Assembly: GCA_003278805.1 (NCBI GenBank)
Contig: QCDC01000004.1
Span: 29,299 to 93,298 of the forward strand
Origin: Pelagibacteraceae bacterium AG-349-L17
GTDB lineage: Bacteria; Pseudomonadota; Alphaproteobacteria; Pelagibacterales; Pelagibacteraceae
DNA length: 64,000 nt
Direction: 5' to 3'
Shown: one piece after another, positions 25,837-34,848 of the stretch
How the letters are laid out: each line of letters opens with the position of its first letter
How positions within the stretch are numbered: position 1 is the stretch's first letter
Notes under the pieces: model-generated
The model's database searches: none
The model's input: the letters and a program-made list of their open reading frames with translations, nothing else
What the model was told of the DNA's origin: nothing
Made by a program: the position numbers and the translations under genes

Positions 25837-28241
25837 TAGCTTCTCATTTTTTGACCACTTGGATCATAAAGTGGTTCTTTAATTATTGAACAATTAAATA
25901 AATCTCCATTTATCTCTACTTGAATTTTATTTTCAGAATTAATGTTTTTTTGATCAACAAAAGTAAATGCTACACTTTTATTTACAAAATGAGCAAAACC
26001 ACCTGAAGTCACATAACCAATACTTTGATCTCCATTCATAACAGCTTCATTATTTGTTACATCAATATCATTTGTTTCAACAATTAATGGTATGAGTTTA
26101 TTTGAAGAATTTTCTTTTTGTGCAATTTCTTTACCAATAAACTCTTTGTCCCAATTAATAAAAGCATCTAAACCTGTCTCCTTTGCTGTAAAATCTGGTC
26201 TATAATCTAAAGTCCAAGCTCCCCAATTTTTCTCTAATCTCATTGACATTAATGCTCTTCCGCCAAAAGATTTAATATTAAATTCTTTACCAGCTTCCAT
26301 TAATTCTTCATAAAGTTTTAATTGATAATGGGGGGCTACATAAATTTCATATCCGAGTTCACCAGTAAATGAAATTCTGTTTATTATTGCTGGAACACCC
26401 CCAACAAACATTCTTCTAGAATCTCTAAATTTAAATTTTTCATTTGAAACATCGTCTCTTACAATTTTTTCTAAAACTTTCCTTGAGTTAGGTCCTGCAA
26501 TGGACAATCCATGATACTCATCAGATCTATTAGAATAACTTAAATTAAATTTATCTAAATGACTATCAAACCAACGTCTATGCATTTCTTGAGCAGCACC
26601 AGAACCAAAAACCATAAATTCATTTTCATCTAAACAAGCAACTGTTAAATCACCACATAACTTTCCTCTATATGACAACATTGGGGATAAAGATATTCTT
26701 CCTGGCTTTGGAAGTCTTCCAGCCATTATGTGATCTAAAAATTTTCTAGCATCAGGACCTTTGAATTCATGTTTTGAAAAGTTGGCAACTTCGATTAAAC
26801 CGACATTTTCTCTTACATTAATAACTTCTTTTGAAACATAGTCATGTGATCTTGATCTTTTAATAGTAGGCTCTTCATGAGCATCTTCTTTATTATTTGC
26901 AAACCACAAAACATTTTCTAATCCAAAGCTATCTCCCATAACAGCACCTTGATTTACAAAACGATCATACAGCGCAGTAGTTTTTTGTTTTCTTCCCTTT
27001 GGTAAAGTTTCATTTGGAAAAGTCATAATAAATCTTCGCTCATAATTTTCTGAGGATTTTATTGTTCCATATTGAGGTGATGCATAATCTCCAAATCTTG
27101 CAACATCCATTGCCCAAACATCTATTGATGGTTCTCCGTCAATAATCCACTCTGCTATACACTTTCCAACGCCACCACCTTGACAGAAACCAGCCATAAC
27201 CCCAACAGCAACCCAATAATTTTTCATTCCTGGTACTGGACCAATAAGAGGACTTCCATCTGGACCAAAAGTAAAAGGTCCATTAACTATATTTTTTATT
27301 CCTGCCCGCTCTAAAGCTGGCATTCTCTCAAAACCAATTGCCAGTCTATCTTCAATATTATCTAACTTTGGCTCAAGCAACTCGTGACCAAAATTCATTG
27401 GTGTTCCCTCTACTTTCCAGGGAGTTGACTTTGGTTCATAGGTTCCAAGCAACATTCCTTTTCCTTCTTGTCTAAAGTAAATATTTCCTTCAAAATCTGT
27501 TCCAATTGGCAATCTTTGGTCACCCATTGCCTCAATTTCTGGAATAGGTTCAGTGATTAAATAATGGTGCTCCATTGGTTGTACAGGAAGATTTAATCCA
27601 GCTAATTGTCCAACTTCTCTTGCCCAAAGTCCTCCTGCATTAATAACAATTTCTGCATTAATGTTTCCTTTGTCAGTAAACACTTCCCATGATCCATCTT
27701 TTTTTTGTTTCGTATCTTTAACAACTGTGTGAGTGTAATATTTTCCACCATGAACTTTTGCCGCTTTTGCAAAAGCGTATGTAACTCCTGATGGATCAAC
27801 TTCACCATCAATAGGGTCCCATAAAGCTAACAAGTATCGAGATGGATCAATTAAAGGATTTTTCTTTTTTACTTCCTCTAGAGAAACAAATTCTTGATCA
27901 AGTCCCATATATCGTGCTTTTGATCTTTCTCTTTTTAAATAATCAGCCCACACCTCATTTGATGCTAAATAAAATCCTCCACTGGGTTTAAAGCCAACAG
28001 AATGACCAGACTCTTTTTCTATCTCTTTATAGAGACCAATCGTGTAAGCCATCATCCTAGAAATATTTGGATCAGATGAAATTACATGAACATTTCCTGC
28101 TGCATGCCAAGATGAACCGGAAGTAAGCTCATTTCTTTCAAGCAAGATACAATCCTTTAATCCAAATTTAGATAAATGATAAAGAATAGAGCACCCTACT
28201 ACACCACCTCCTATGATTACTACCTTCGCATGCTTTTCCAT
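25836..28241 (-). CDS. DMGDH-family FAD/GcvT demethylase, second paralogue
   Basis: An 801-residue protein with the same layout as the copy at 15.4-17.9 kb: a DAO FAD domain (VVIIGGGVVGCSILYHL, then GSSWHAAGN with the FAD-linking histidine), FAO_M linker, and a GcvT tetrahydrofolate domain (NVGLIEVANFSKHE, FTGELGYEIY, GGRALMSMRLEK). It should demethylate an N-methyl substrate to the THF level. Since it directly follows bhmT, whose product is dimethylglycine, dimethylglycine is the natural candidate, leaving sarcosine or another N-methyl amine to the other copy. The start is coupled to the bhmT stop by one base. Confidence 0.88.
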   Translation of the reverse strand: MEKHAKVVIIGGGVVGCSILYHLSKFGLKDCILLERNELTSGSSWHAAGNVHVISSDPNISRMMAYTIGLYKEIEKESGHSVGFKPSGGFYLASNEVWADYLKRERSKARYMGLDQEFVSLEEVKKKNPLIDPSRYLLALWDPIDGEVDPSGVTYAFAKAAKVHGGKYYTHTVVKDTKQKKDGSWEVFTDKGNINAEIVINAGGLWAREVGQLAGLNLPVQPMEHHYLITEPIPEIEAMGDQRLPIGTDFEGNIYFRQEGKGMLLGTYEPKSTPWKVEGTPMNFGHELLEPKLDNIEDRLAIGFERMPALERAGIKNIVNGPFTFGPDGSPLIGPVPGMKNYWVAVGVMAGFCQGGGVGKCIAEWIIDGEPSIDVWAMDVARFGDYASPQYGTIKSSENYERRFIMTFPNETLPKGRKQKTTALYDRFVNQGAVMGDSFGLENVLWFANNKEDAHEEPTIKRSRSHDYVSKEVINVRENVGLIEVANFSKHEFKGPDARKFLDHIMAGRLPKPGRISLSPMLSYRGKLCGDLTVACLDENEFMVFGSGAAQEMHRRWFDSHLDKFNLSYSNRSDEYHGLSIAGPNSRKVLEKIVRDDVSNEKFKFRDSRRMFVGGVPAIINRISFTGELGYEIYVAPHYQLKLYEELMEAGKEFNIKSFGGRALMSMRLEKNWGAWTLDYRPDFTAKETGLDAFINWDKEFIGKEIAQKENSSNKLIPLIVETNDIDVTNNEAVMNGDQSIGYVTSGGFAHFVNKSVAFTFVDQKNINSENKIQVEINGDLFNCSIIKEPLYDPSGQKMRS

Positions 28242-29281
28242 TAGTATTTAATTTCCTTATTCACTTTTTTTAGAGATTTATCTGTGCCGTGATGGAAATG
28301 TTTGCTCATGTCTGGCATATATTTCATTGAAATTGGTTTCTTTCCGATTGCAACTGACATTTCTCTGACATGATGAGCTTCGGCACCACAACATATACCA
28401 ATAAAATTTATTTTATTTTCTACACATTCTTTTGCGAACTCTGCCATTTCAAATCTGTTACAAAACAAATTATCTAAAGCTACTGGGAATGCATTTCCAC
28501 CTGGAATACAGTCGCAACCATGATCAGTGATATTTAAGAAACCAGGCTCTTCCTCTGTCGTTCTGTAAGGTACTGGAAGTCCAGCAACATGACATGAAAC
28601 TTTTTCTCTAACCTTTTTTAATAATTTCATTGTCATTTCAGGTCCTCGATAACAATTTAAACCAACTACATCTGCACCTAAATCTTCCATCATTTTGCAC
28701 GCATCATCAGCAGTATGACCTTCTCTAGTTTTATCCCCTCTAGGAATTGCAAAATTACAAACAGCAATAAGTCCTGCATCCTTAATTGCTTTTAATGCTA
28801 TTTTCATTTCTTCTGTCCAATTTATTGTTTCTGCTATTACAAAATCAACACCAGCCTCTTTTGCCCAAGCTACTTGTTCTTCATACATTTGTTGACATTG
28901 TTTGTGAGTATTAGGATCCCCTGGATCAAATACATTTGTATTAGCCACGTCTCCGCAAACCATAAGATCTAAATCTTTAAACTCAGCAGCAGCATCTTTT
29001 GCAATTTTAAGAGCACCTTTTTGCATTGGTTCTAACAAATGTTCTTTACCAATTATTCTAAGCTTTTCTCTATGACCGTAATAAGTAAATGCTTGAACAA
29101 CATCAGATCCCGCTCTAATAAATTCTCTATGTAACTGAGTTACTACTTCCGGATGTTCTAAAACTACTTCTGGAACAAATGGACCTGCTGATAAATATCC
29201 TCTTCTTTCCATTGCAAAAAGATATCCTTCAGCACACATTATTGGGCCCTCATTTAATCTAGTAATAAGATCTTTTTTCAT
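28241..29281 (-). CDS. bhmT: Betaine-homocysteine S-methyltransferase
   Basis: A 346-residue homocysteine methyltransferase. The zinc ligands are C210 (GLNCYRGPE) and the C297-C298 pair (GICCGAEAHHVREM). The N-terminus has the barrel motifs EGPIMCAEGYLFAMERRGYL and AFTYYGHREKL. It moves a methyl from glycine betaine (or another methyl-onium donor such as DMSP) to homocysteine, giving dimethylglycine and methionine. Eleven bases separate it from the Rieske gene, so the SAM-V riboswitch that precedes bhmT in some SAR11 genomes is not directly in front of it here. Confidence 0.88.
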   Translation of the reverse strand: MKKDLITRLNEGPIMCAEGYLFAMERRGYLSAGPFVPEVVLEHPEVVTQLHREFIRAGSDVVQAFTYYGHREKLRIIGKEHLLEPMQKGALKIAKDAAAEFKDLDLMVCGDVANTNVFDPGDPNTHKQCQQMYEEQVAWAKEAGVDFVIAETINWTEEMKIALKAIKDAGLIAVCNFAIPRGDKTREGHTADDACKMMEDLGADVVGLNCYRGPEMTMKLLKKVREKVSCHVAGLPVPYRTTEEEPGFLNITDHGCDCIPGGNAFPVALDNLFCNRFEMAEFAKECVENKINFIGICCGAEAHHVREMSVAIGKKPISMKYMPDMSKHFHHGTDKSLKKVNKEIKY

Positions 29282-29292
29282 AATTTATCCTT

Positions 29293-30471
29293 TCATTTCA
29301 CTATGTTGTTTGCAACCCATTTATGGAAATGATGGGTGGGATTATCCATCACAGGTGAAAAATTTCCCCCATTATAAGATGGTGACTTTCTGCCATCCTG
29401 CATTCCCTCAATTATATTTAAATCTTCACTTTGAACTCCTTTCCAAAGTTCAAAGTTTTGTTTTCTAAGCGATTTAAATTTTTTCGAATTTGCCGCTTCG
29501 TTACCAGCATAAAAAATTTCCATATGTTCTTTTGTATATTCATTATTTACTGGTTCTAGCCAGTAGGCGTAAAAATGATCTTTATGAATCCCAAGCATTA
29601 CATTTGGGAAAAGAGCAACGTATTCTGCAATATGTTCTTGATCTTTTGGCCAGTTTGGGAAAGTTGGAAATTTTAAACTACTTTTAAATCTTGGGTTATA
29701 AACCATAGTTCCTTGACCAGCAAAACGATTTGGTAATCCTTGAATATGATAATGATCATCAATTTTTGAGTAAGAGTTTAATCCAGGATGAACCCAGGGT
29801 AGATGATAACTTTCACAATAATTTTCTATTGCAAATTTCCAATTACATTTAGCATTTAAATTAAAATAACCATAATCTTTTGAATAAACAATTAAGTCCC
29901 TATCTTTTACCGGCCAGAATTTGTTCCATCTATCACTTAAAGGTTTAATATATTTTTCAAAATCAATTTCATTATTATTTACATTAACAAAAATTAAATC
30001 TAACCAAACATGAGATCTTACTTCCTTAAGTCCACTTTTTGATTTGATAAATTTATTACAATTATGTTTATTCATTCCACCAATATGAGGTGTGGCTATT
30101 AACTTTCCGCTCAAATCATAGGACCAAGAGTGATAAGGACATCTAATTACATTTTTAATTTTACATTTTTCTTGAAGAATTTTGTATCCTCTATGACTAC
30201 AAACATTATGAAAAACTTTTATTTTTTTACTTTTATCTCTTAAAATAATTAATGGAATTCCTAAAAGATCAAATGGTTTTGCGTCTCCAACATTAGGAAT
30301 TGAACTCCCAACACCAATTACAACCCATTTATTTTCAAATATTTTTTTTCTTTCAACCGATAAATAATCATTATTTGTATAGCACTCATTAGGTAGACCA
30401 TGAGCTTTATCAATATTTTTATTTACAATTTTTATTTTTTTTAAATCGAGTATTTGAGATAACTTTTTCAT
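29293..30471 (-). CDS. Rieske-type non-haem oxygenase, betaine/carnitine demethylase-like
   Basis: A 392-residue aromatic-ring-hydroxylase-type alpha subunit. The Rieske 2Fe-2S ligands are C91 and H93 (NVCSHRGYK) and C111 and H114 (CPYHSW); the mononuclear iron site is ENYCESYHLPWVHPGL near residue 220. This is the layout of GbcA (glycine betaine demethylase), choline monooxygenase and stachydrine/carnitine oxygenases. With bhmT and a DMGDH following, N-demethylation of glycine betaine or a related betaine is likely. No ferredoxin/flavin reductase partner is adjacent. A strong AGGAGG lies 16 bases before the ATG, unusually far. Confidence 0.8.
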   Translation of the reverse strand: MKKLSQILDLKKIKIVNKNIDKAHGLPNECYTNNDYLSVERKKIFENKWVVIGVGSSIPNVGDAKPFDLLGIPLIILRDKSKKIKVFHNVCSHRGYKILQEKCKIKNVIRCPYHSWSYDLSGKLIATPHIGGMNKHNCNKFIKSKSGLKEVRSHVWLDLIFVNVNNNEIDFEKYIKPLSDRWNKFWPVKDRDLIVYSKDYGYFNLNAKCNWKFAIENYCESYHLPWVHPGLNSYSKIDDHYHIQGLPNRFAGQGTMVYNPRFKSSLKFPTFPNWPKDQEHIAEYVALFPNVMLGIHKDHFYAYWLEPVNNEYTKEHMEIFYAGNEAANSKKFKSLRKQNFELWKGVQSEDLNIIEGMQDGRKSPSYNGGNFSPVMDNPTHHFHKWVANNIVK

Positions 30472-30747
30472 TTCAACTTTTATTAAACCTCCTTGTTTAA
30501 GTTGGAATTAATTAAAGCTAAATTTTTACGATTCTCTGATTATGATTTGTTGAAATACAGTTTTACAATTTAAAATGTAAACAAATTCTTTGAAAAAAAA
30601 ATTTGCAGAAAATTTCATGATTAAACCTTATCTCTTAATAAATGGTATTTAAAGACAATTTGACTTCAACTAAAAGTTGAAAAATATTTGCAATCTTTTC
30701 ATCGATATGTTGTAGTGTTAAATCGAAAATTAACTAACGGAGATATA
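30472..30747. promoter_or_regulatory. Divergent promoter region with TTCAACT/AGTTGAA dyads
   Basis: This 276-base gap separates the Rieske-led minus-strand operon from the plus-strand binding-protein operon, so both main promoters of the methylated-osmolyte region should lie here. A perfect dyad TTCAACT-AAA-AGTTGAA occupies 30665-30681. A related imperfect pair (TTCAACTT at 30472-30479 and AAGTTGGAA at 30499-30507) brackets the AGGAGG of the Rieske gene (30488-30493). The arms could be operators of one regulator or pair as RNA. No promoter hexamers stand out. Confidence 0.5.
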
Positions 30748-31758
30748 ATGAAAAAATTAAAAACAATTCTATTTTCTGCGCTTTTAGCATTCGGCGTGAC
30801 TTCTTTCGCAAATGCTTGTGGAAAATTAGTTATAGCCGAACAAAACTGGGCATCTGCCGAGTTAATGGCAAACGTTGATAAAATCATTCTCGAAGAAGGA
30901 TATGGATGTGACGTAGAATTAGTACCTGGTGCTACTATGCCTACATTTACTTCAATGAATGATAAAGGAACACCTGACATGAACCCTGAGCAATGGGCGA
31001 ATGCGGTTTATACTCCTTTAAAAAAAGCGGTAAGTGAAAAAAGATTAATTATTGCAAATAAAGCCCCAATTACAGGTCTTGGAGAAGGTTGGTGGTTAAA
31101 TCCAGCAGCTTTAGAAAAACATCCAGAACTTAAAGGAATGACAGCTGTTCAAATTTTAGAACGTCCAGATTTGTTTCCAGATAAAGAGGACCCATCAAAA
31201 GGTGCTTTCATGGGATGTCCAGCAGGTTGGGGATGTCAATTAGCTAATGCAAATTTGTACAGAGCATTTGAAATGGAAAAAAAAGGTTGGAAGCTTATTG
31301 ATCCAGGTTCAGCTGCAGGTTTAGATGGTTCAATTGCTAAAGCGTCAGATTCTGGTGAGCCGTGGTTTGGATATTATTGGAACCCTACATCAATGGTTGG
31401 AAAATATAATTTACAGCCAGTTGATTTTGGTGTTCCTTTTGCAGGCAGAGATAATTGGGACAATTGTATCACTCTTGCAGAACAAGATTGTGCAAATCCA
31501 AAGCCAACAGCTTGGACAAAATCTGAAGTTAACTCAATTGTAAGTGCTAACTTTGCTAAAACTGGTGGAAAAGATGTGCTAAAATATGTTGAAAGCAGAA
31601 CTTTTCCAGGCACAGTAATGAATGGAATGTTAGTTTACATGGCTGACAACCAAGCAAAAGGTTCTGATGCTGCTGTTGAGTTTTTAATAAAGCATGAAGA
31701 TATTTGGACTAAGTGGGTATCTTCAGATGCTGCAAAAAAAATCAAAAAAAGTTTATAA
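30748..31758 (+). CDS. Glycine betaine/choline-type ABC transporter substrate-binding protein
   Basis: A 336-residue OpuAC-family periplasmic binding protein with a clean signal peptide (residues 1-22, ending FANACG). The mature part starts LVIAEQNWASAEL, where the tryptophan is the first wall of the aromatic cage for quaternary amines, and includes MNPEQWANAVY, GEGWWLNPAAL and EPWFGYYWNPTSMV as further cage regions. It should bind glycine betaine, TMAO, DMSP or choline-like compounds. The start is ATG 30748 after GGAGATATA; an upstream in-frame ATG would spoil the signal peptide. First gene of an operon with a permease and two C1 enzymes. Confidence 0.88.
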   Translation: MKKLKTILFSALLAFGVTSFANACGKLVIAEQNWASAELMANVDKIILEEGYGCDVELVPGATMPTFTSMNDKGTPDMNPEQWANAVYTPLKKAVSEKRLIIANKAPITGLGEGWWLNPAALEKHPELKGMTAVQILERPDLFPDKEDPSKGAFMGCPAGWGCQLANANLYRAFEMEKKGWKLIDPGSAAGLDGSIAKASDSGEPWFGYYWNPTSMVGKYNLQPVDFGVPFAGRDNWDNCITLAEQDCANPKPTAWTKSEVNSIVSANFAKTGGKDVLKYVESRTFPGTVMNGMLVYMADNQAKGSDAAVEFLIKHEDIWTKWVSSDAAKKIKKSL

Positions 31759-31769
31759 TTAACTTTTAA

Positions 31770-31798
31770 TTACGAGCCTATATTAAATAGGCTCGTAA
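31770..31798 (+). promoter_or_regulatory. Perfect 12-bp stem-loop between binding protein and permease genes
   Basis: TTACGAGCCTAT (31770-31781) and ATAGGCTCGTAA (31787-31798) pair perfectly around a five-base loop. No T-run follows; the permease ATG is 12 bases further on. It probably stabilises the 3' end of the abundant binding-protein mRNA or partly stops transcription before the permease. Confidence 0.7.
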
Positions 31799-31810
31799 AA
31801 TTTAATATTT

Positions 31811-32695
31811 ATGGAATTTTTTACTGAATTTCCAGAAATGGGAAGAAGATCCCAAATGGAGCTAAGAAAAGGTATCGACTTAGCTTTTAGAAATTTTTCA
31901 AAAGAATATGGAGACAGCATAGAGGCATTTTTTGATCCATTATTATTTTTTTTAGTATCATTAGAAAAATTATTATTATCCACTCCATGGATAATTATTA
32001 TTGGAATAATTTGTGGATTAGCCTGGTTAGGTTCAAAAAGTTGGAAATTAGTTACAGGAAGTGCAATTGCTTTTTTATTAATTGGTTATTTTGGAATGTG
32101 GGAAGATTGTATGGCAACAGTGGCTATTATTACTGTATGCACAATCATTTGTATTGTTATTGGCATCCCAATAGGAATTGTAATGGCTAGATCTTATAGA
32201 GCTGAAAAAGCAATACTTCCTGTATTGGATATGATGCAAACAATTCCTAGTTTTGTTTATTTGATCCCAATCTTGATGTTGTTAGGAATTGGAAAAGTCC
32301 CAGGATTAATTGCTGTTTGTGTTTATGCAGTTCCTCCAATTATTAGATTAACTAATTTAGGTATTAGAGAAGTAGATAAAGAGACTTTAGAGGCTAGTGA
32401 AGCTTTTGGAGCAACTACAACTCAAAAATTAAGATCTGTTCAAATTCCGCTAGCTTTACCCACTGTTTTTGCTGGTGTAAACCAAACCATAATGATGGCT
32501 TTAGCTATGGTGGTTATTGCTTCTATGATAGGCGTAAAAGGTCTAGGCGTGCCAATATTAAGAGCTGTTTCTAACCAATATTTGGCTCTTGGTATGATGA
32601 ATGGATTAGCAATAGTTGCTCTCGCAATTGTCTTTGATAGAGTCACTCAAGAATATGGAAGAAGGATCCAAAAGCATAGAGGCCAGATAAAATAA
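31811..32695 (+). CDS. Glycine betaine/proline ABC transporter permease
   Basis: A 294-residue single BPD_transp permease of the ProW/OpuAB type with about six helices. The conserved cytoplasmic loop reads ASEAFGATTTQKLRSVQIPLA, and the QTIPSFVYLIPILMLLGIG and GVNQTIMMALAMVVIASMIG segments are standard for quaternary-amine permeases. It should form a homodimer for the upstream binding protein. No ATPase gene belongs to this operon; the only betaine-type ATPase visible is the proV-like gene 27 kb away. The stem-loop upstream probably lowers its expression. Confidence 0.88.
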   Translation: MEFFTEFPEMGRRSQMELRKGIDLAFRNFSKEYGDSIEAFFDPLLFFLVSLEKLLLSTPWIIIIGIICGLAWLGSKSWKLVTGSAIAFLLIGYFGMWEDCMATVAIITVCTIICIVIGIPIGIVMARSYRAEKAILPVLDMMQTIPSFVYLIPILMLLGIGKVPGLIAVCVYAVPPIIRLTNLGIREVDKETLEASEAFGATTTQKLRSVQIPLALPTVFAGVNQTIMMALAMVVIASMIGVKGLGVPILRAVSNQYLALGMMNGLAIVALAIVFDRVTQEYGRRIQKHRGQIK

Positions 32696-32757
32696 TTGAT
32701 TATTTGTTGCATCGAATTTTCTAGACTCATATTTCAAAATAAATAAAGATCTCCCCT

Positions 32758-33486
32758 ATGAATTTTTCATTGGAAATAGGACCTAAAACAGAGGTTGATA
32801 CAGTTCCAGCATTGTCTGATGTTTATATTACAATGCTACCTGGAGGTGATTACAGAGAAACTGCTGATAAAGCAGTAGAGCTTGTAAAAAAAGGATTTAA
32901 TCCTGTACCTCATTTTCCTGCTAGATCAATGCATGATGAAAAAGAACTTAAAGATTATGTTTCTAGATGCAAAGATGGAGGAGTAAAGCAAGCCTTAATT
33001 ATTGGAGGTGGAAGAGAACCGGCAGGTAAGTTTGATAGTTCCTTTCAACTTTTAGAGACAGGTTATTTTGAAAAAATGAAAATAGGAATTGCTGGACATC
33101 CCGAGGGGAGTCCTGATATATCCGACTCAGATTTAGAAAAAGCTATGATAGATAAAAAGCCTTACGCTGATTATATTGTAACACAGTGGTTACTTGATCC
33201 TCAGCCTATTATAGATTTTATTTCTAAGCAAAGCGTACCAGTGCATGTGGGAATTACTGGGCCATTAAAAATATCTAGCCTAATTAAATTTGCTAATATT
33301 GTTGGGGCAAAAAATTCCTTAAACTTTCTTAAATCTAATTTTAGTAAGGCATTGGATTTATTGAAACCTAAAGACCCTAATGATTTAATTGGGAAAGTTA
33401 AATCGCACACTGATAACTTCCACATTTATACATTCGGCGGCTTGAAGGAAACTAACAAGTGGTTGAAGGAGAATAGTTATGTCTAA
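32758..33486 (+). CDS. MetF-like methylenetetrahydrofolate reductase
   Basis: A 242-residue beta/alpha-barrel protein of the MTHFR superfamily: LSDVYITMLPGGDYRETAD near the N-terminus, PHFPARSMHDEKELKDYV, IIGGGREPAGKFDSSF, IGIAGHPEGSPDI and IVTQWLLDPQPIIDFI correspond to the FAD and folate loops of MetF. It is about 50 residues shorter than typical MetF and starts directly in the barrel. It interconverts methyl- and methylene-THF and would return methyl-THF made by the neighbouring GcvT-family enzyme to central C1 metabolism. It overlaps that gene by eight bases. Confidence 0.8.
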   Translation: MNFSLEIGPKTEVDTVPALSDVYITMLPGGDYRETADKAVELVKKGFNPVPHFPARSMHDEKELKDYVSRCKDGGVKQALIIGGGREPAGKFDSSFQLLETGYFEKMKIGIAGHPEGSPDISDSDLEKAMIDKKPYADYIVTQWLLDPQPIIDFISKQSVPVHVGITGPLKISSLIKFANIVGAKNSLNFLKSNFSKALDLLKPKDPNDLIGKVKSHTDNFHIYTFGGLKETNKWLKENSYV

Positions 33487-34837
33487 AGAATTTGACTATA
33501 CTAAAGTACAACATGTTACTTCTGTTGATCAATCTGATAGAGAAGTACCATACAATTTAAGACAAAGTGGGCCAACTAAAGTTGAATTATTAATTTCAAC
33601 AAGGGTAAGAAAGTCACCTTATTGGCATTTATCAATGCAGGCAGGTTGTTGGAGAGCAACTGTATACAATCGAATTTATCACCCAAGAGGCTATGTAAAA
33701 CCTGAAGATGGTGGAGCAATGGTTGAATACGATGCTATCGTAAACCATGTAACAATGTGGAACGTTGCTGTTGAAAGACAAATAAGAGTTAAAGGTCCTG
33801 ATGCAGAAAAGTTTACTGACTACGTTATAACTAGAGATGCAACAAAAATTTCTCCTATGAGAGCAAGATACGTAATCTTATGTAATGCTTATGGAGGTGT
33901 TTTAAATGATCCTATTCTTTTAAGAATTTCAAAAGATGAATTTTGGTTTTCATTATCAGACTCTGATATAGGAATGTATTTACAAGGTGTAAATGCAGAT
34001 GGAAGATTTAACTGTACAATTGAGGAAATTGATGCATGTCCAGTACAAATTCAAGGTCCTAAATCAAAAGCTTTAATGAAAGATCTTTGTGGAGATCAAG
34101 TTGATTTTGATAATATGCCTTTCTATGGATTAGCAGAAGCAAAAATTGGTGGAAGAAGTTGTGTAATTTCTCAATCTGGTTTTTCAGGAGAAGCTGGTTA
34201 TGAAATATATTTAAGAAATGCAACTTTATATGCTGAAGATATGTGGAATGCAGTATTGGATGCAGGAAAAAAACATAACTTAATGGTTATTGCGCCTGCA
34301 CACCACAGAAGAATACAAGCCGGTATTCTTTCTTGGGGGCAAGACATGGATCAACAACATAATCCGTTTCAATGCAATTTAGGTTATCAAGTTTCATTAT
34401 CTGGTAAAGGTGAATGGAATAAAAAAGCTGACTATGTTGGTAAAGCTGCTTTAGAAAAAATGAAAGCAGACATAAAAGCTGGTCAAAAACCTTACAAACT
34501 TCAATTAGTTGGGATGGAATTAGGTGGTAAGCCTATTGACGATTATGCGCCAGACTTTTGGTTAGTATCACCAGAAAGTGGCGGAGATCCAGTCGGATTT
34601 ATTACTTCTCCATGGTGGCATCCGGAAAAGAAAACTAATATTGCTATGGGTTACGTTCCATTTGATGGAACTTTAAACCCTAATGGATTTCCAAAAGGTA
34701 AAGTTGGAACTAAGTTTAAAGTTCATCTTCCAGAAAAATACCTGGACACTCCAGGAACACCTGTAGATGCTGTGGTTGTGGATATTCCATTCAAAGAGTC
34801 TTTCAACGCAAATACAAGAGAAGTTGTAAAAGGCTAA
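33479..34837 (+). CDS. GcvT-family THF-dependent demethylase, DmdA-like
   Basis: A 452-residue aminomethyltransferase-fold protein. RVRKSPYWHLSMQAGCWRAT, TVYNRIYHPRGYV, WNVAVERQIRVKGPDAEK and LCNAYGGVLNDPILLRI follow the DMSP demethylase (DmdA) and GcvT pattern; SGFSGEAGYEIYL and RRIQAGILSWGQDMD belong to the folate-binding core. It is about 80 residues longer than typical DmdA, so a different methylated substrate (glycine betaine or another onium compound) is quite possible. Cotranscribed with a MetF-like reductase and a betaine-type transporter, it should move a methyl group to tetrahydrofolate. Confidence 0.78.
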   Translation: MSKEFDYTKVQHVTSVDQSDREVPYNLRQSGPTKVELLISTRVRKSPYWHLSMQAGCWRATVYNRIYHPRGYVKPEDGGAMVEYDAIVNHVTMWNVAVERQIRVKGPDAEKFTDYVITRDATKISPMRARYVILCNAYGGVLNDPILLRISKDEFWFSLSDSDIGMYLQGVNADGRFNCTIEEIDACPVQIQGPKSKALMKDLCGDQVDFDNMPFYGLAEAKIGGRSCVISQSGFSGEAGYEIYLRNATLYAEDMWNAVLDAGKKHNLMVIAPAHHRRIQAGILSWGQDMDQQHNPFQCNLGYQVSLSGKGEWNKKADYVGKAALEKMKADIKAGQKPYKLQLVGMELGGKPIDDYAPDFWLVSPESGGDPVGFITSPWWHPEKKTNIAMGYVPFDGTLNPNGFPKGKVGTKFKVHLPEKYLDTPGTPVDAVVVDIPFKESFNANTREVVKG

Positions 34838-34848
34838 AATTTACTATA

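Noticed and set aside
29282..29292. Place where a SAM-V riboswitch would precede bhmT
   Set aside because: The gap is only 11 bases, too small for the aptamer.
30514..30522. AAAGCTAAA on the plus strand, as in the SAM-II/SAM-V riboswitch core
   Set aside because: No matching stem or downstream AAGG element, and the next plus-strand start is over 220 bases away.
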